A program made the translations under genes and the position numbers. The notes below the pieces were generated by a model, which saw nothing but the letters and a program-made list of their open reading frames with translations, was not told the DNA's origin and searched no databases. From positions 248,001 through 312,000 of the forward strand of contig JAHDVF020000440.1 of assembly GCA_022606425.2 (NCBI GenBank): a stretch of 64,000 nucleotides of DNA. The letters are read 5' to 3'. Shown in pieces: positions 1-11,807 of this stretch. This stretch comes from Lepidostoma basale (lineage: Eukaryota; Arthropoda; Insecta; Trichoptera; Lepidostomatidae). How positions within the stretch are numbered: position 1 is the stretch's first letter; each line of letters starts with the position of its first letter.

Positions 1-1401
1 ACTCGGCCTCACACAGAAGCTCGAGGAGCTGGAGGTCAGTGCACGCATTCTCAATGCCATCTACCTATGGCATCACCATAATTAATTTGTTTTTAACCTT
101 TAGACCGCTAATGTCGCACATTCTTCGTCAACGCGGCACTTTATAAACAATCTTTTCTTACAAACCAAATCATTACAGTCAAAAGTCCGTTAATTCGAAT
201 TACGCGATCACAAAAAAAAAATTTGCGCCAATAGCCGATAGCTTGGAACATCGCGGCAATTATTAGAAATCGTAAGTTCATTTTGATGAAAAACATTACG
301 AATTACGCGATATTTCGATTTAACGGTAGAATTTACTAAGAAAAGTCAATTTTTGGACTGTGCAAATTATGAAAATTTCGAATTATGAAATATCGTTGTT
401 CGAATTAACGGACTTTTACTGTATATGATAGCAATACTTAATTATATCAGTGTCCTTCTGGAATATCAGAGAATCAATCACGCACAACACTGATTCGCAC
501 AACTTGTTAATCTGACTGAAGGCAGTCGTAGCGGGCAAAGAGTTTAGAGTTATAAGAAGCTCTTTATTTTCATTTTACTTTCATTGTTTGACAAAGAGTT
601 AAGGTATTGCAAACAATTTATGTGCAATTTAGACAGCGTAGATTGTTTAACCTACTGGCCACCAGAACCAATCTGCCTCTGGTGACACAATTAGTCTGCT
701 GAACGCGGTCTCATCGGAGATCTGCGTCTTTCAAATTAGTGAAAGTACGTTCAGAAGACAAATACTCTTGATCTTTTGTATGAAGCACTTAATTTGTGGT
801 GTGACATTAAATAAAATAATAATCCACTTTTAGTATTTATATCTAAACCACTTTATTTGGTAACACCAACTGGTTTCGCTCCCGCTGGAGTTTCAGCAGG
901 GTGAAAGAATAAACAGTTTACACTTTCACCCTGATGAAGCTCCGGCGGGAGCGAAACCGGTTGGTGTTACCAAATAAAGTGGTTTAGATACAAATACTAA
1001 AAGTGGATTATTATTATATTAAATACTCCTGACTTTAGAGAGTATCTTGTCTTCCTAATGTCAAACCATCTCTCATGCGTTCCTGGTATTATATTCTATA
1101 TTTTATTTTTAACCTGTACTCAATAGACGCATCAAACATTAATATTGTTTGTATTGTCTGTTGAGATACATTAAAATTTAATAAAGTTATAAAGTTTCAT
1201 ATTAGTAATAATTATTTTGCTGGGTCTGAAAAGGTCAAGGCATGTTATTGAATAGTTTGTAAAAGTGTTGTGTGTTTGCAGGTGGACCGGGAATTGCGCG
1301 GGGTTCGGCGAGCTGGCGGGGTGGGTACCCCGGGGGCTGGCGGCGCGCCTGGCCGACCCGGAAAGCCTTCGGCCTTCAGCCGCCCCGGGGGGCGCTTCTA
1401 G
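1..1401 (+). CDS. 3' end of an unidentified gene (two exons, partial at 5')
   Basis: Coding parts are 1-34 and 1282-1401. The first exon ends in a GTCAGT donor after a short charged stretch (LTQKLEELE) that reads like the end of a coiled coil. The second follows TTTGCAG, joins in phase 0, and gives 39 residues ending in a Gly/Pro/Arg-rich tail (PSAFSRPGGRF) before TAG at 1399-1401. The second exon is strikingly GC-rich against its AT-rich surroundings, which supports coding. An AATAAA lies near 1668. I do not recognise the protein. The frame agreement between the two pieces is the main evidence. The other frames over 1265-1516 are open only because of the GC content. Confidence 0.5.
176..421. 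mobile_element. Short pogo/Tigger-like MITE
   Basis: Terminal inverted repeats starting CAGT(C)AAAAGTCCGTTAA and ending with its complement face each other and are flanked by TA on both sides (174-175, 422-423). The 246-bp interior has no ORF. CAGT ends plus a TA duplication are typical of the IS630/Tc1/pogo superfamily. It sits in the intron of the first gene. Confidence 0.6.
815..1016. repeat. Foldback element carrying two opposed hammerhead motifs
   Basis: Left arm about 817-908 and right arm about 920-1016 are inverted copies, each ending in an AATAAAGTGGTTTAGAT-like segment. The right arm carries an intact hammerhead core (separate entry). The left arm, read on the minus strand (849-907), carries the same motif with CTGCTGA in place of CTGATGA and ACCAGT in place of ACCGGT, so it should be inactive. 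A segment at 780-803 (GCACTTAATTTGTGGTGTGA) recurs near decayed copies at 12870, 40810 and 59665. Confidence 0.75.
921..981 (+). ncRNA. Type I hammerhead ribozyme motif
   Basis: Core CTGATGA at 931-937 and GAAA at 953-956 flank stem II (GCTCC 939-943 with GGAGC 948-952, loop GGCG). Stem III is the palindrome ACCGGT (956-961), followed by the cleavage-site nucleotide T962. Stem I pairs CACC 927-930 with GGTG 963-966, then CACTTT 921-926 with AAAGTG 976-981, with TTACCAAAT bulged on the 3' side. Predicted cleavage is after 962. One extra A (938) separates the core from stem II. Minimal hammerheads with a self-complementary stem III are known from Penelope-like and related retroelements, where dimers are more active. 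Activity here is inferred. Confidence 0.7.
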
Positions 1402-2887
1402 CGGCCCCCCCTCCTCCTGCACTACCTCACCGCCCTCTTCAGGGCCATCGTCAAACTCTGAACACCCACACGCCCCCCGTGTGGAGTGTGGGAGCCTAGC
1501 ACCCTTTAATGGGTGAATATATTATATCAACTACCAAAAGATTGAATCAAATCAAATAATTCATTTAAACTTTTTTTAAACCATGTTAATTGAAGTATTA
1601 TTTTTAAAAGTCAACGGTTACCAGTTTAAATGCCCCTTTTCATAGGCAGGGGGGTTAAAAAATTGTCAATAAAAGCCACTGTACTTAATTTACCTACCTA
1701 CATTACAATTTCATTACTATGGCAACATCTCTATTATAAGTTTTTGACATAACTTCATCAACCGGCGCCATCTATGTACTCGTAAACAGGGTTGAATTTT
1801 GATGTATTCAATTAATTTTAACGAATTTCTTTTCTGCATAGTCGACTATGCATAAATCTTCTGGAAAATATTTATATTAAATTTCTTGTATTATTGTTCC
1901 ATCACAATGGCTCAATGTTTAAATTAAAAATATTCCAAGTCATCTGCCATTTTGTCAAGATCAATTTTCTCTGACATATTGGTGGTACAATTGAATTATT
2001 AATTTCTTAATGTTTTTTCTTCATTAAGAAATCAAAAAAATCTTCACACAAGTATCATTTGCGGTTTATAAATAATATTACCAAAATTATGTCAGTAAAT
2101 TTAAGAGGCTATGTAAATTGTTTTTATAAATCAAGAATGTTACTTGTATGCCAAGTTTTTGATGTTTGATTTGAATCAATCTTGTGAGGAGATCGTGATA
2201 TTATATTCACTCATTGAAAATGTATATATTTCAATCAAAGATGTCATCCATGTTTAAAATGTTGCATAAAATTGTATGTTATTTACACTGCTTTGATTGT
2301 TGTGGCAGTTTATTACGCAAAAAAAGGAATTTATAGAATTATATTTTGAATTTTGACAGTTTCTAAAGACGATATTATTACAGACATATCAATTTAATTC
2401 ACAGTGAAATAAAATATACAACATTTTAAGCATTGGGATGGGAGCGGTGACATCTTGGAGGGAATGTGCCGGGAGAGAGGTGAGATGCAGGGGTGAGTCT
2501 AAAATATGAGGAGGAGATATTGCCTTTTACTTAGGACAATTTATCATAAGGTTATGATTTCTTACCTTCCTTAGGTTAGCTTTATAAATAATGCATATTG
2601 AATACTATGTACGTGCTCATTATAACGATAGCTTGAAATTACAGCCTTTAATATCTCGAATGTTGAACATTTACAATCACATGACTCATTCTAAATTAAA
2701 TTCATTTTAGAAACAAGTTAAAATCTTCACAACAATTTTATTTCTTATTAAATTAATAGATTTGTGATTTGATGATTGATTCCGAGTATCCAGTGACGCG
2801 CAGGTTCATTCCTGTCAGGACTGTGACACAGGCAAGACGCGTTAATATTTTTTAATTTCTAGCGCTTATTTTATTCAATATATTAAT
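1402..2887. other. 3' flank and AT-rich spacer
   Basis: The first part is presumably the 3' UTR of the upstream gene. No ORF, RNA gene or clear repeat is visible apart from scattered A/T runs and a purine-rich patch near 2440-2520. Confidence 0.5.
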
Positions 2888-3125
2888 ATTCGTGGCCGAG
2901 TGGCAAGTGCTACGACTGCCACACTGAAATTCCTGGGTTCGATTCCTGGCGATGGCAGTGTGATTATCACACTGTCTTTGACCTGGTGTAGAATTCACGT
3001 GACAATAAAATGGCGATAGATTAGCAACCCTATCACATGACAATTGATTCTCAAATCAATATGATAGCTTTTACATCAATTTGGCTCGTACTGTAATGAT
3101 GTAAAGAGCGATTCACCAAAATAAT
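2888..3125 (+). repeat. tRNA-derived SINE
   Basis: An internal RNA polymerase III promoter is present: A box TGGCCGAGTGG at 2893-2903 and B box GGTTCGATTCC at 2936-2946, about 33 bp apart. The body includes CACGTGACAATAAAATGGCGATAG and ends near GTAAAGAGCGATTCACC. Related minus-strand copies lie at 31005-31225 and 44070-44310, with a 3' fragment at 63530-63590. It is not a tRNA gene because no acceptor stem closes around the boxes. Confidence 0.75.
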
Positions 3126-3136
3126 AAAATCATAGC

Positions 3137-3345
3137 TAATTAATTAATACGAATGAAAACGATGGTTTTCTAGAAGTTGTATTATATTTTATGGGAATGA
3201 CATGTTTCGCCCTTCTAAGGCATTATCAAATGTCAGAGATTTAAAGACATTTTATAATGCCTTAGAAGGGCGAAACATGTCATTCCAATAAAATATAATA
3301 ACACTTCTAGAAAACTGTCGTTTTCATTCGTATTAATTATTTAAT
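3137..3345. repeat. TTCTAGAAG foldback element
   Basis: Arms about 3137-3225 and 3253-3344 are inverted copies. Each contains TTTTCTAGAAGT, an AATATAAT tract and a GGCGAAACATGTCATTCC segment. It is the best-preserved member of a family also found at 21225, 23815, 29855, 42625 and 52690. The GGGCGAAACATGTC piece has the GAAAC plus palindromic ACATGT layout of a hammerhead 3' half, but the 5' core reads TTGATAA. Confidence 0.7.
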
Positions 3346-4606
3346 ATGGAGTTTTAAATCATTGTTCAAGAAACAATAAATAAAATTGTAGCTTTTGTTT
3401 AATATCAATTAAAAAGACTCACTTTTAATTGGGTAATTGATGAAATTAGCACCACATTAGAAACGAATTTAATATTTCCAAGACTTGTTATTTGAAAATC
3501 TCAAAAATATTTTGTTTCAATATGTGTACTGCATGACATCCTATTTAAAAGGAATGAGACTTGTTCTAGGCTGTACTAACTGCCGTTATAATGAGCATGC
3601 AGTTGTAGAGTATTGTATGAATTTACAATCACGCGCTTTCATTGTTTTGTGGGCTTCACCATTTTGTATTAATGTCTACTAGCCGGACTTTCCTTGTATA
3701 AAGTTATCCTCCCCTTTGTTGAGTGTTTGACGTGTCTTCGTGGCACGCAGCTTATTTGCATAGGTATATTAATTTTATACCCCAGTTTATGATAGAACAA
3801 AAAATGCAATTTAGCGATTAATAGAAAGTCCTCTAGCGTTTATATTGAATCAAAAAATCAATAAGAAAATAATTAGGTTTTTATAAAAACCTGTCGAATT
3901 TATAATATGGTAATGTAATGAATAAATAAAATAATGTCCATCCAAGAACTCTTCCTTAAAAGGAAGACTTTAGTGCTAGTGGTTTATGGATATTTACAGA
4001 CCAAATTCAGTCAGAATATCCGTATGTGTATGGAGCATGTATACCCCCTCTTTTTTAATATTACCCCCTACTTGATCAATGAGGAATATTATTTTTCTTA
4101 ACTCAGAAACAAATCTATCCTATTTGAGATAATATTTTCATACACAAATGTCAGTGGGAGGGAGATTTCGATTCAGAAAGTTGGCACGAGCCGCTATGGT
4201 TGTTTACAGTGTTAGGGTTTTTTGAAATTTCATATTTTATATAATTATTAAAGAAAAAATAATAAGGAATAACAACTCTTTTGAAAAAATGTATCTTAAT
4301 ATCGTCCATATTTTAAAATGTTCTAAACGAATGTCCGTCTTTATATAAATCTTATCTTTAATGGTTTGTTGGTACCAGCCACTCAATCCGTGTTGTTGAT
4401 CTTTTCCTGATGCTCAAGTAAGTCCACGCTCACTCGGTGCCCTCATAACTGACTATGAGATGCAATTAAAAAAATACAAAAATAAATCTTAATAAATAGG
4501 GTTGGTCAGTTTAAAAAAAATACCTGTCTATTACGGAGAATTATTGAAGTTTATTGGTAAAAACAAATACACATTAAAAACTTGACGAATTTTTGTTATG
4601 AATAAT

Positions 4607-4766
4607 TTTTTTTTTCCACTTTTGAGTTTATTTTTATCAACATGTTATGAAGGTTTAACACCTTCATCATCGGGAGAACGATATGAACTCTATCGGAGTT
4701 TATGTCATTCTCCCGACGAGGAAGGTGTAACAATTAAAAAAAAAAAAACTCGGAAGTGGAAAAATC
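4607..4766. repeat. Foldback element
   Basis: Nested inverted segments are visible: TTCCACTTTTGAGT against ACTCGGAAGTGGAAAA, and AACACCTTCATCATCGGGAGAA against TTCTCCCGACGAGGAAGGTGTAA. The short ORF across it is a by-product. The outer sequence of the foldback at 10735-11120 is related (CTACTTTTGAGTTTATTTTT; GGGAGAAC). Confidence 0.55.
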
Positions 4767-4929
4767 AGATCAGACATTATGGAATTCCAGTGTTAATGCC
4801 TTAAGTTTAATAAAACATCAAAAAACATGTTACAATTAAATACTAAATTAACGAATCCGTATATAGATTTCCTGAATTAAAATAATGTTGCTTAATTCTG
4901 GATCATATTACTGACAGCCTTTCCATAGT

Positions 4930-5288
4930 CTATTTGGTTTTGTAGGAAGAATATCCCGGGTGCGCGTGGATTGTTTGTGATTTCCAGACAAATGTTGCTT
5001 TCAAACAGCTCCGTTGATTCAGCTGTCCATATCTCGCGACTGCCGTGATTAGCCGGTGCACACCGAGCTTTACAAATAATGCAGTCTTTTCACCATTGTA
5101 AAGGAAGTTCAACGCCGCCTCTGGATTATCTGAACATCGATTGGACAAACGCCTTCCGTTGGATTGAGTTCATGTTTGTCATTCTTGCCGAATGGACAGA
5201 GATAGTGAAAGAATCCGAGGCAGTGCTGGATTTTCTGCAGTGGGATAATTCCGAGCCATTGAACGCGGAGCAACCGTCCCCTAAGTGA
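4930..5288. other. GC-richer ORF-bearing segment of unknown nature
   Basis: Both strands are open here. The plus strand (5049-5288) encodes a Trp-rich peptide with WTNAFRWIEFMFVILAEW and then a Glu-rich tail up to TGA. The minus strand (5148 to 4930) reads NPEAALNFLYNGEKTALFVK. I recognise neither. It could be an eroded DNA transposon or a lone exon. Splice signals (TTTTGTAG at 4941-4952, TTCCAG near 4985) do not settle it. Confidence 0.25.
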
Positions 5289-7413
5289 TAATTATTTAAC
5301 AACGCTCATTACAAAATGTAATTAATCTTAGTCCTTGTTGAAACCCCGTTAACTCTTTTAGAAAAATAATGAAATGAAACAATAACTTCATAATGTTGTG
5401 AGGGAATGAGCAGCTCATCTGTTTGTGTAATCTCTAGGTTGCCATTGTCTTGATTTCGCTATACGGCGAGTGTAGTGTATACTTGTTCTGTTGTCCTGTG
5501 ATGTTGGATAACTACTTGCGGCAGCTTTATTACGTTTGCCGACAAAAGCACAAATGACGGAGGGAGGTTTAATAATCTTGTTTGTAAACTCGCAATGGAT
5601 TATTCCTTTATCGGTGATACTATGTATGTATATTTGTTAAAAAAAAATTCCATGAATTTTGCCATTCAATTCTAATTTTATAGGACCCTAAATTAATCTT
5701 GTGCCAAGATCACGATATCCAAGAAAAATATGGCAGTTATTTTTACATTTATTTATGTTATGATTTGTTGGAATATTTATGGCTTTGATGCTTTTTAATG
5801 TAACACCTTCGCAGAAGGGTTAGGAGTGAGGATTATATCTAATATAAAGGCAGAACTGATCTATAACATTAGCTAGAAATTCCATTTGGTACTTAATAAT
5901 GTACTGTTTTACTCTCTAGTTATTATTTCCCCGAGTTATTTTGTAAGGGTAGAGGTTAGGTTTAAAGCATTCAGGTGGAGTCTTGTTTATAGTTGTACGT
6001 TAAGTCTTACCTTTTAGCTGGTTCCAAGCAAGCCCTATGCTCTGCAGGATTGATATATGCAGCTACCAAGCATGTTAAACATACCTTGTAGCTAATAGTG
6101 GTCACTTACAGCATTTTATATTATCCTTAGGAAAGTTATTTATATTACATTAGGAACTCAAAGGTTTTATTTACAGATACTTAAATAGGGACACCGTGTC
6201 ATTCAAAGAACAAGTTTTATCAGATCGTAGAAAATTAGATGTTTCCTCTCTTATTGGAATATTTGAGACCCAATTTACTCCCCTGAACTAATCGAGTTAA
6301 TTTTTATTTTCCTAGATATTTTTTATAACATAATTTAAAATTTCTTTTGTTTCATTTTTGTAAACAAAGAAAATCCTAATTTATAATAGCATTTCTAGTC
6401 TCTAAGTGTTTTAAATTCACGTTTGCTTTGGTGACTTTGGTTCATTTTATATTATAAAAAATGTTATCGGCTTAAGTTAAAATAATAACGGGTCTGAATC
6501 ACATGGAAAATTAACCTCGAATATGTATGTAAATTGCGATAAAAAATATTTTTATTTTGGAAAAATCTTAAATGAAAGTTAACTGTGTGACAATTTTTGA
6601 TACTATTGTACATATAAATGGTATAACAAGTTTAAAATACAAGATAAGAATGTTATAATTCAAGTTTTTGTATAGTAAATATCATTCCATTGCTATAGAT
6701 ATGTACTGATTGAAGAATTCGGTCTCTAACCTCTAAAAATATCTAATGTGAGGTACCCTTCCAATAGCTATACAAAATCCTTGAAAGAATTCTGTCTTGT
6801 TTTTTGTACTAGTTTTAAATTTAACATTCTTAATTATAACAGAACCCACACACATTCGAGAGATATTTTATCAAAGTAAAATATTGCGTATTATTATTTT
6901 TATAAGATGAAAGCATAATTACCATATTTTATAAAACCAATTAACATAATCTAATGATTATAACATATGTACCCAATGTCTTTATATAATGTCCAATGTC
7001 CGTGACATTCGGAATCTCATATTAAGGTTCACAGACTCCTAATATAAAAAATACTCAGTTCTTTGTATGACAGGTCTTAAGTCATTACTCTGTATTGCAA
7101 TTTGTTTTATTTGTGTTTTACACCGCTGTGTTATTTTAGAATACTTTATCACTAAAAATATTGCATCAGATGGAAAATCTTTTTATATCGTTGTATCTTT
7201 TTTATATATAGTATTTATTTGACATCATATTAATAATTATACATATTATACCGACTATCCGAGCGAGATCGAATAAATTCTGATTTTCGCAACGGAGACA
7301 TCTTTTATTTATTACTTAGTTCTTATGTGACGGAGGAAAGGCGCAATTTAAAGATTATACGAAAATAAAAAGATTATTAACATTGTTTCTGGTTTTATTA
7401 AATCCAATCGTCA
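5289..7413. other. AT-rich spacer, nothing recognised
   Basis: There are no convincing ORFs, RNA genes or repeats. A/T runs dominate. Confidence 0.4.
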
Positions 7414-7497
7414 TTATATACACATTACAGCATTATAGCTCACATCCTCTCGGGCTAGATGCGTCACTCTCTCCTTCCACATCTGAAGCTCATCTGA
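7414..7497 (-). CDS. Possible terminal coding exon of an unidentified minus-strand gene
   Basis: On the minus strand a CTTTTCTAG acceptor is followed by 27 codons (SDELQMWKERVTHLAREDV then SYNAVMCI) and TAA, with an AATAAA just downstream near 7394-7399. The peptide is hydrophilic and helix-like, and locally more GC-rich than its flanks. No upstream exon could be found between 7500 and the end of muskelin, so it may instead be a decayed retroelement tail. Confidence 0.28.
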   Translation of the reverse strand, partial: SDELQMWKERVTHLAREDVSYNAVMCI

Positions 7498-8425
7498 CTA
7501 GAAAAGTAACATGGAATGGTATCGATTTTTGAAAATATAAACAAACATTTTAAATAGAACAATGCCAACATCAACAACATTTCTTATGTAAGCTAATCTC
7601 ACTTTAGCTCAAATATTTCAAAACATTAACAGATGAAAGATTTGTTGATTTTTATGTTGTTTTGATCTTTGAAACAGTCCAACATAGGAGCTGAACATTT
7701 GCAAGAACACATTTATTTAAATGGAATTTTATACATGACATGACACTTAGAAACATTGTAAAAAATGATATAATATTGGCACATCATTTATATATGAAAG
7801 TTTACATTCCACTACCTCTCGCGATCCAAATTCCCACAATGGTCAGTCCAAACAACCGTCCCAAAAACACAAATAAAAACTATATTCAATGGCAGGATAC
7901 AGCATTGACGGATACAAAAAAGCTTAATTACGAATATAAACATAAAATAACAGCTTAAACGCAAACACAAAATGCGATTATGTCTAATATCTAAGTCAGA
8001 CTCGAGTATTATTTTAAAGTACTTAGGTAACTAGAGTTGCCTTGCTAGTCATGGAAACATATACTTTAAATAACATAATTGTGCGAAGAATTCCCTTCTT
8101 TGACAATAATTACACAAATGAAGTCTGGCATCACACTTTGAAAAAGAATTTAAGCCAAAAAATTTCTGAAACAGCCCAAGGCAAGGGGTTCAGATGATAT
8201 AAATTTGATGCGTATTTTGGAATCGCATGCTTAGACATCCTAATAGTAAACACATAAACGCGTATTGACACTGTGCTAAAGGAAAAAATCTATAGATCAG
8301 ATGCGCAAGAATTAAGATTCTTTATCCCACGGCATTAAAATAGACTGACGCAACGAGCAACTGTAGGGGCTTTACATCACAACTCCTTTCAAATTATATT
8401 ACACAACAACGCGCGTTATATGTGA

Positions 8426-8517
8426 ACGTAACCTAAATAGGTCCTTCATTGTATTGACCATTAAATAATGTACGTAACCTAAATAGGTCCTTCATTGTAT
8501 TGACCATTAAATAATGT
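8426..8517. repeat. 46-bp tandem duplication
   Basis: Two adjacent and essentially identical 46-bp units (8426-8471, 8472-8517) start ACGTAACCTAAATAGGTCC and end TTAAATAATGT. This is a recent-looking local duplication. Confidence 0.85.
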
Positions 8518-9020
8518 CCAGCCTATTTAGGAAGACATAAAAATTACCACATATACTGTAACTAACTGTATTTTATCTATTCATTATTTTTCCAAGTGTA
8601 ATGCTAATTGAAAGCTGACTAAAAGAAATAAATAAACTAGGACCTATGATAAACCTAAGCTTAAATAAATAAAATAACAGCACATGTTTGCCTTGTTGGA
8701 TTGGGCAAGGAAGCAACTGGAAGCATAAAGTCCAAGGAGAGCATAACACACTGGATAAAGTCATCCATTGCTATTATACAATATAAAAGCATCCGTAGTC
8801 TCTAGTTAGAAATTAAAAGTACAGTAAAGATCATATAAAATTTTAAGAATAAAAACAATAATGCATAATGTAAATTCAAACAGAATAACATTATACACAA
8901 AATAAAACTTTCATAATCTGTAAAAACGCTAATTAAAACACAAAGTTATCTATCGTCTTTGAGAATATAGCACATATCATCCGTATACAGTAACAAAATC
9001 AGCTTAGTTGACTTAAAAAA

Positions 9021-9651
9021 CAGTGGAACCTGGATAATTGGCATTCCAAGGGACCAGGCCTACGATGGTCAATTAACCAGGTTTTCCAATTATCCAGTTT
9101 TTCATGTATCCAGGTCCAGATTGTGCTTTGGTTTTTTAATAATATTTTGTAACCACATAAACAGAAAAGCAATAAAAACAATTCATGGATTGATGCATAA
9201 AATGATCAATGAACATTTAATAAGTAAATTGTAAATGTACATACGTGCGTACACATACAAACAATACATTTAATCAGTTATATGGGCCTGTTTCACACGC
9301 TAAAAAAATTGCACAACTCTTCGCGAGATTTACCGGCGTCAAATTCTTGGATTAGTTTTAGTTTCGAGCTCAAATCAAGGATGTTATATTTACATTTGCG
9401 AAACATTGCGATCTAAAATGGACCACCTTTAATGAGTACTGAACAAATATTGAGGAGTTGTCAGTTTACAGAGATCGAGAAGGCAGTGCTCTCCAAATAC
9501 AGAGGTTTAGGGCCAGAATGTCGAGTTCAAAAACAGGTTTCTTTTTTCCAATTAAAGAGGTTTTAGTGCTCCAAGGGGGTGGGACCAGAACTTTTCTGCC
9601 AATTATGGAGTTTTGCCAATTAACCAAGTTCCAACTATCCAGGTTCTACAG
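9021..9651. mobile_element. Non-autonomous pogo/Tigger-like element
   Basis: The left end CAGTGGAACCTGGATAATTG and the right end (reading inward) CTGTAGAACCTGGATAGTTG are inverted repeats. Sub-terminal ACCAGG and CCAATTAACCA blocks recur inside both ends. CAGT(G)GAACCT is a common pogo/Tigger terminus. There is no transposase ORF in the 630 bp. Confidence 0.55.
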
Positions 9652-9659
9652 TATTGTGA

Positions 9660-10734
9660 TAAATGCCTTTTAAGAAACACACACACCGAAATTAATTTAA
9701 ATTGTTTTGCCATATGAAAGAGGAGAGGAAATTCTATCTACTGACTAATAATTTAAAACAAACAAAATTTTAATGTAACTTCTTTTGCCAGTATACGGAC
9801 AACATATTCTCATATTTTTTTCTTTTGAAAAATAAATCCTTATACAATATTGACAAGTAATTTAAATTATGTAATGAATTATATAAAAATGTTACAATAT
9901 CATATACAGTAAATCTAATTTTATATTATGAACTAACGGGAAGATAATTTGAATACTTCTCCGGTATAGAATATTATTAAAAATTAAATAAATTCTTGTA
10001 CAACTCTCCTCTGCCATCTCATCGGAGATCATAAGTCTTCAAGGAGTATCAATCTCAATACATTGTAAGCTTTACACGTTAATTACGGCTAATTTCAGTA
10101 CACAGGCAAACATAAAATTAATTGTTAAGATTGTTATTTGACATTTTAGACATTATGAAATTCAAAGTAATCCCGATTTAAATCATTCTGTTTTTAAAAT
10201 TATCAATATTTTATAATTTGTCTGGCAGAAAAAACAGTTTCAATCATTCATTATAGTCAATCGGTAAAATATGGTTAAAATTGTGAACTAGTTAATTATA
10301 CGATAAGAAATAAGCATTTTAAAATACAATAAAACTTTTATGACAAGATTTGTGGCAGAAGTGATAAAATAAACCCAACACTTAGATGTCAGCAATATTA
10401 CATATTTAAAGAAATATGAAGGTATTAAATGCCTATAACATAGTAAATAGATAAAACAGTTTGCCAAATTGATTAAAAATAATACATTGAAGGTATACAT
10501 AATACATTTACAAAATGGCAGACATTGTCTAATGTTAGAACAACACCAAAAAAACTGTCAAAACTAATTTAAATTACAATTTAATTTAAAAATGATTTTC
10601 CGAGTTTCATGATTTCGGTAATTTGAATTGAATTTTGATTCTAACAAATATTTTGCGGAAAAATAAGATTAAATTGTTTTTTACGGATACAATGAAAGTT
10701 GTAAATTTGGATTCCATAATGAATTGAAACACTA
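9660..10734. other. AT-rich spacer, nothing recognised
   Basis: No ORF or repeat supported. The open frame on the minus strand at 10288-10500 is low-complexity and AT-driven. Confidence 0.4.
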
Positions 10735-11120
10735 TTTTTTCTACTTTTGAGTTTATTTTTCTCGTTTTTCTAAGGGTTTCGTCATTGGGAGAACAAAATA
10801 AACTGGTTTATAACGTTCTCGCGATGATTAACCCTTCTAGGACGAGCGTGATCGTATCTACACGCATTTATCAAATGTCATCCCCACCCAAGCTATTTTT
10901 GCCGGATGTGGGCAGAGTGGGGGATAATTCGGTTCGTAATGAATGCGTCTGCATTACAAACTGAATTATCCCCCACTCTGCCCAGATCCGGCAAAAATAG
11001 CTTGGGTGGGGATGACATTTGATAAATGCCTGTAGTGTTACCATACGGTCACGCTCGTCCTTGAAGAGTTAAGGTGTAAAACGTGTCGAGAGAATAAACT
11101 CAAAAGTAAAAAAGTGTTTT
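10735..11120. repeat. Foldback element interrupted by a second palindromic element
   Basis: Outer arms: TTCTACTTTTGAGTTTATTTT near 10737 against AATAAACTCAAAAGTAAAAAA near 11093, and TTAACCCTTC near 10828 against TTGAAGAGTTAA near 11061. The centre is occupied by the element at 10840-11060. Confidence 0.6.
10840..11060. mobile_element. Long near-perfect palindromic MITE
   Basis: Ends GGACGAGCGTGA and TCACGCTCGTCC. Arms include a 42-bp perfect match (10865-10906 with 10987-11028, starting CATTTATCAAATGTCATCC). The central region GTAATGAATGCGTCTGCATTAC keeps pairing nearly to the middle, so almost the whole 221 bp can form one hairpin. It is inserted in the outer foldback. Confidence 0.75.
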
Positions 11121-11807
11121 AATTCATAAAAAATTCGTCATTACGGATTTTATATTTTACAAGGTATTTCTAAGATTATATGTAAATAATACAATTAATA
11201 TCTTGTTAGTATAAAATTAAGGAAATGAATAATAAGTGACCCTAGGAAATTATCAAATATAAAAATAAGTTGATATTAAAAAATGCTCCATCAAAGCTCT
11301 GTCGAAAACAATCAGGAGAGAAGATAAATTTGTAATCTTAGGTTGGGAAGATTATGTATAAGGTGAGGTCAGGTGATATATATGTGAGAAAATAATAAAG
11401 TGGATAACATGCCACAAGTACAAAAGTTATGTAGGTTTAAATACAATGTTAAAACAAACCTGTTTTCAATTAAAAATTTATAATATAACCAAGAAATTAA
11501 TTAATGTTTTAAAATACTTAAATATATTTAAATCATAAGCTTAGGTAAATGCAGAATAAAAAAAATCAGACTTATTAAAAGCTGTTGCGTCATCATGCAC
11601 ACAACAGAGTTACATACACGCACACGTTTGCTTCAAGAAAGATAATATTTTTGGTAAAAAAAAACAATTGGAACTCAATGATTCATACCATACAATTTTT
11701 TATTTTTTTTTAAATATTTTTTTATGAGGCATTTAACCCCTTTTGTGCAGCTTACTTCATTTACAGTAAAAAAAATTGTCTACATTTGCAGCTCAGATAG
11801 TCCCTGT

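Noticed and set aside
2893..2946. tRNA gene suggested by A and B boxes
   Set aside because: No cloverleaf or acceptor stem closes around the boxes and the sequence continues as a SINE body shared with other copies.
4598..4804. 68-codon plus-strand ORF
   Set aside because: It lies across a foldback repeat with homopolymers and has no protein features.
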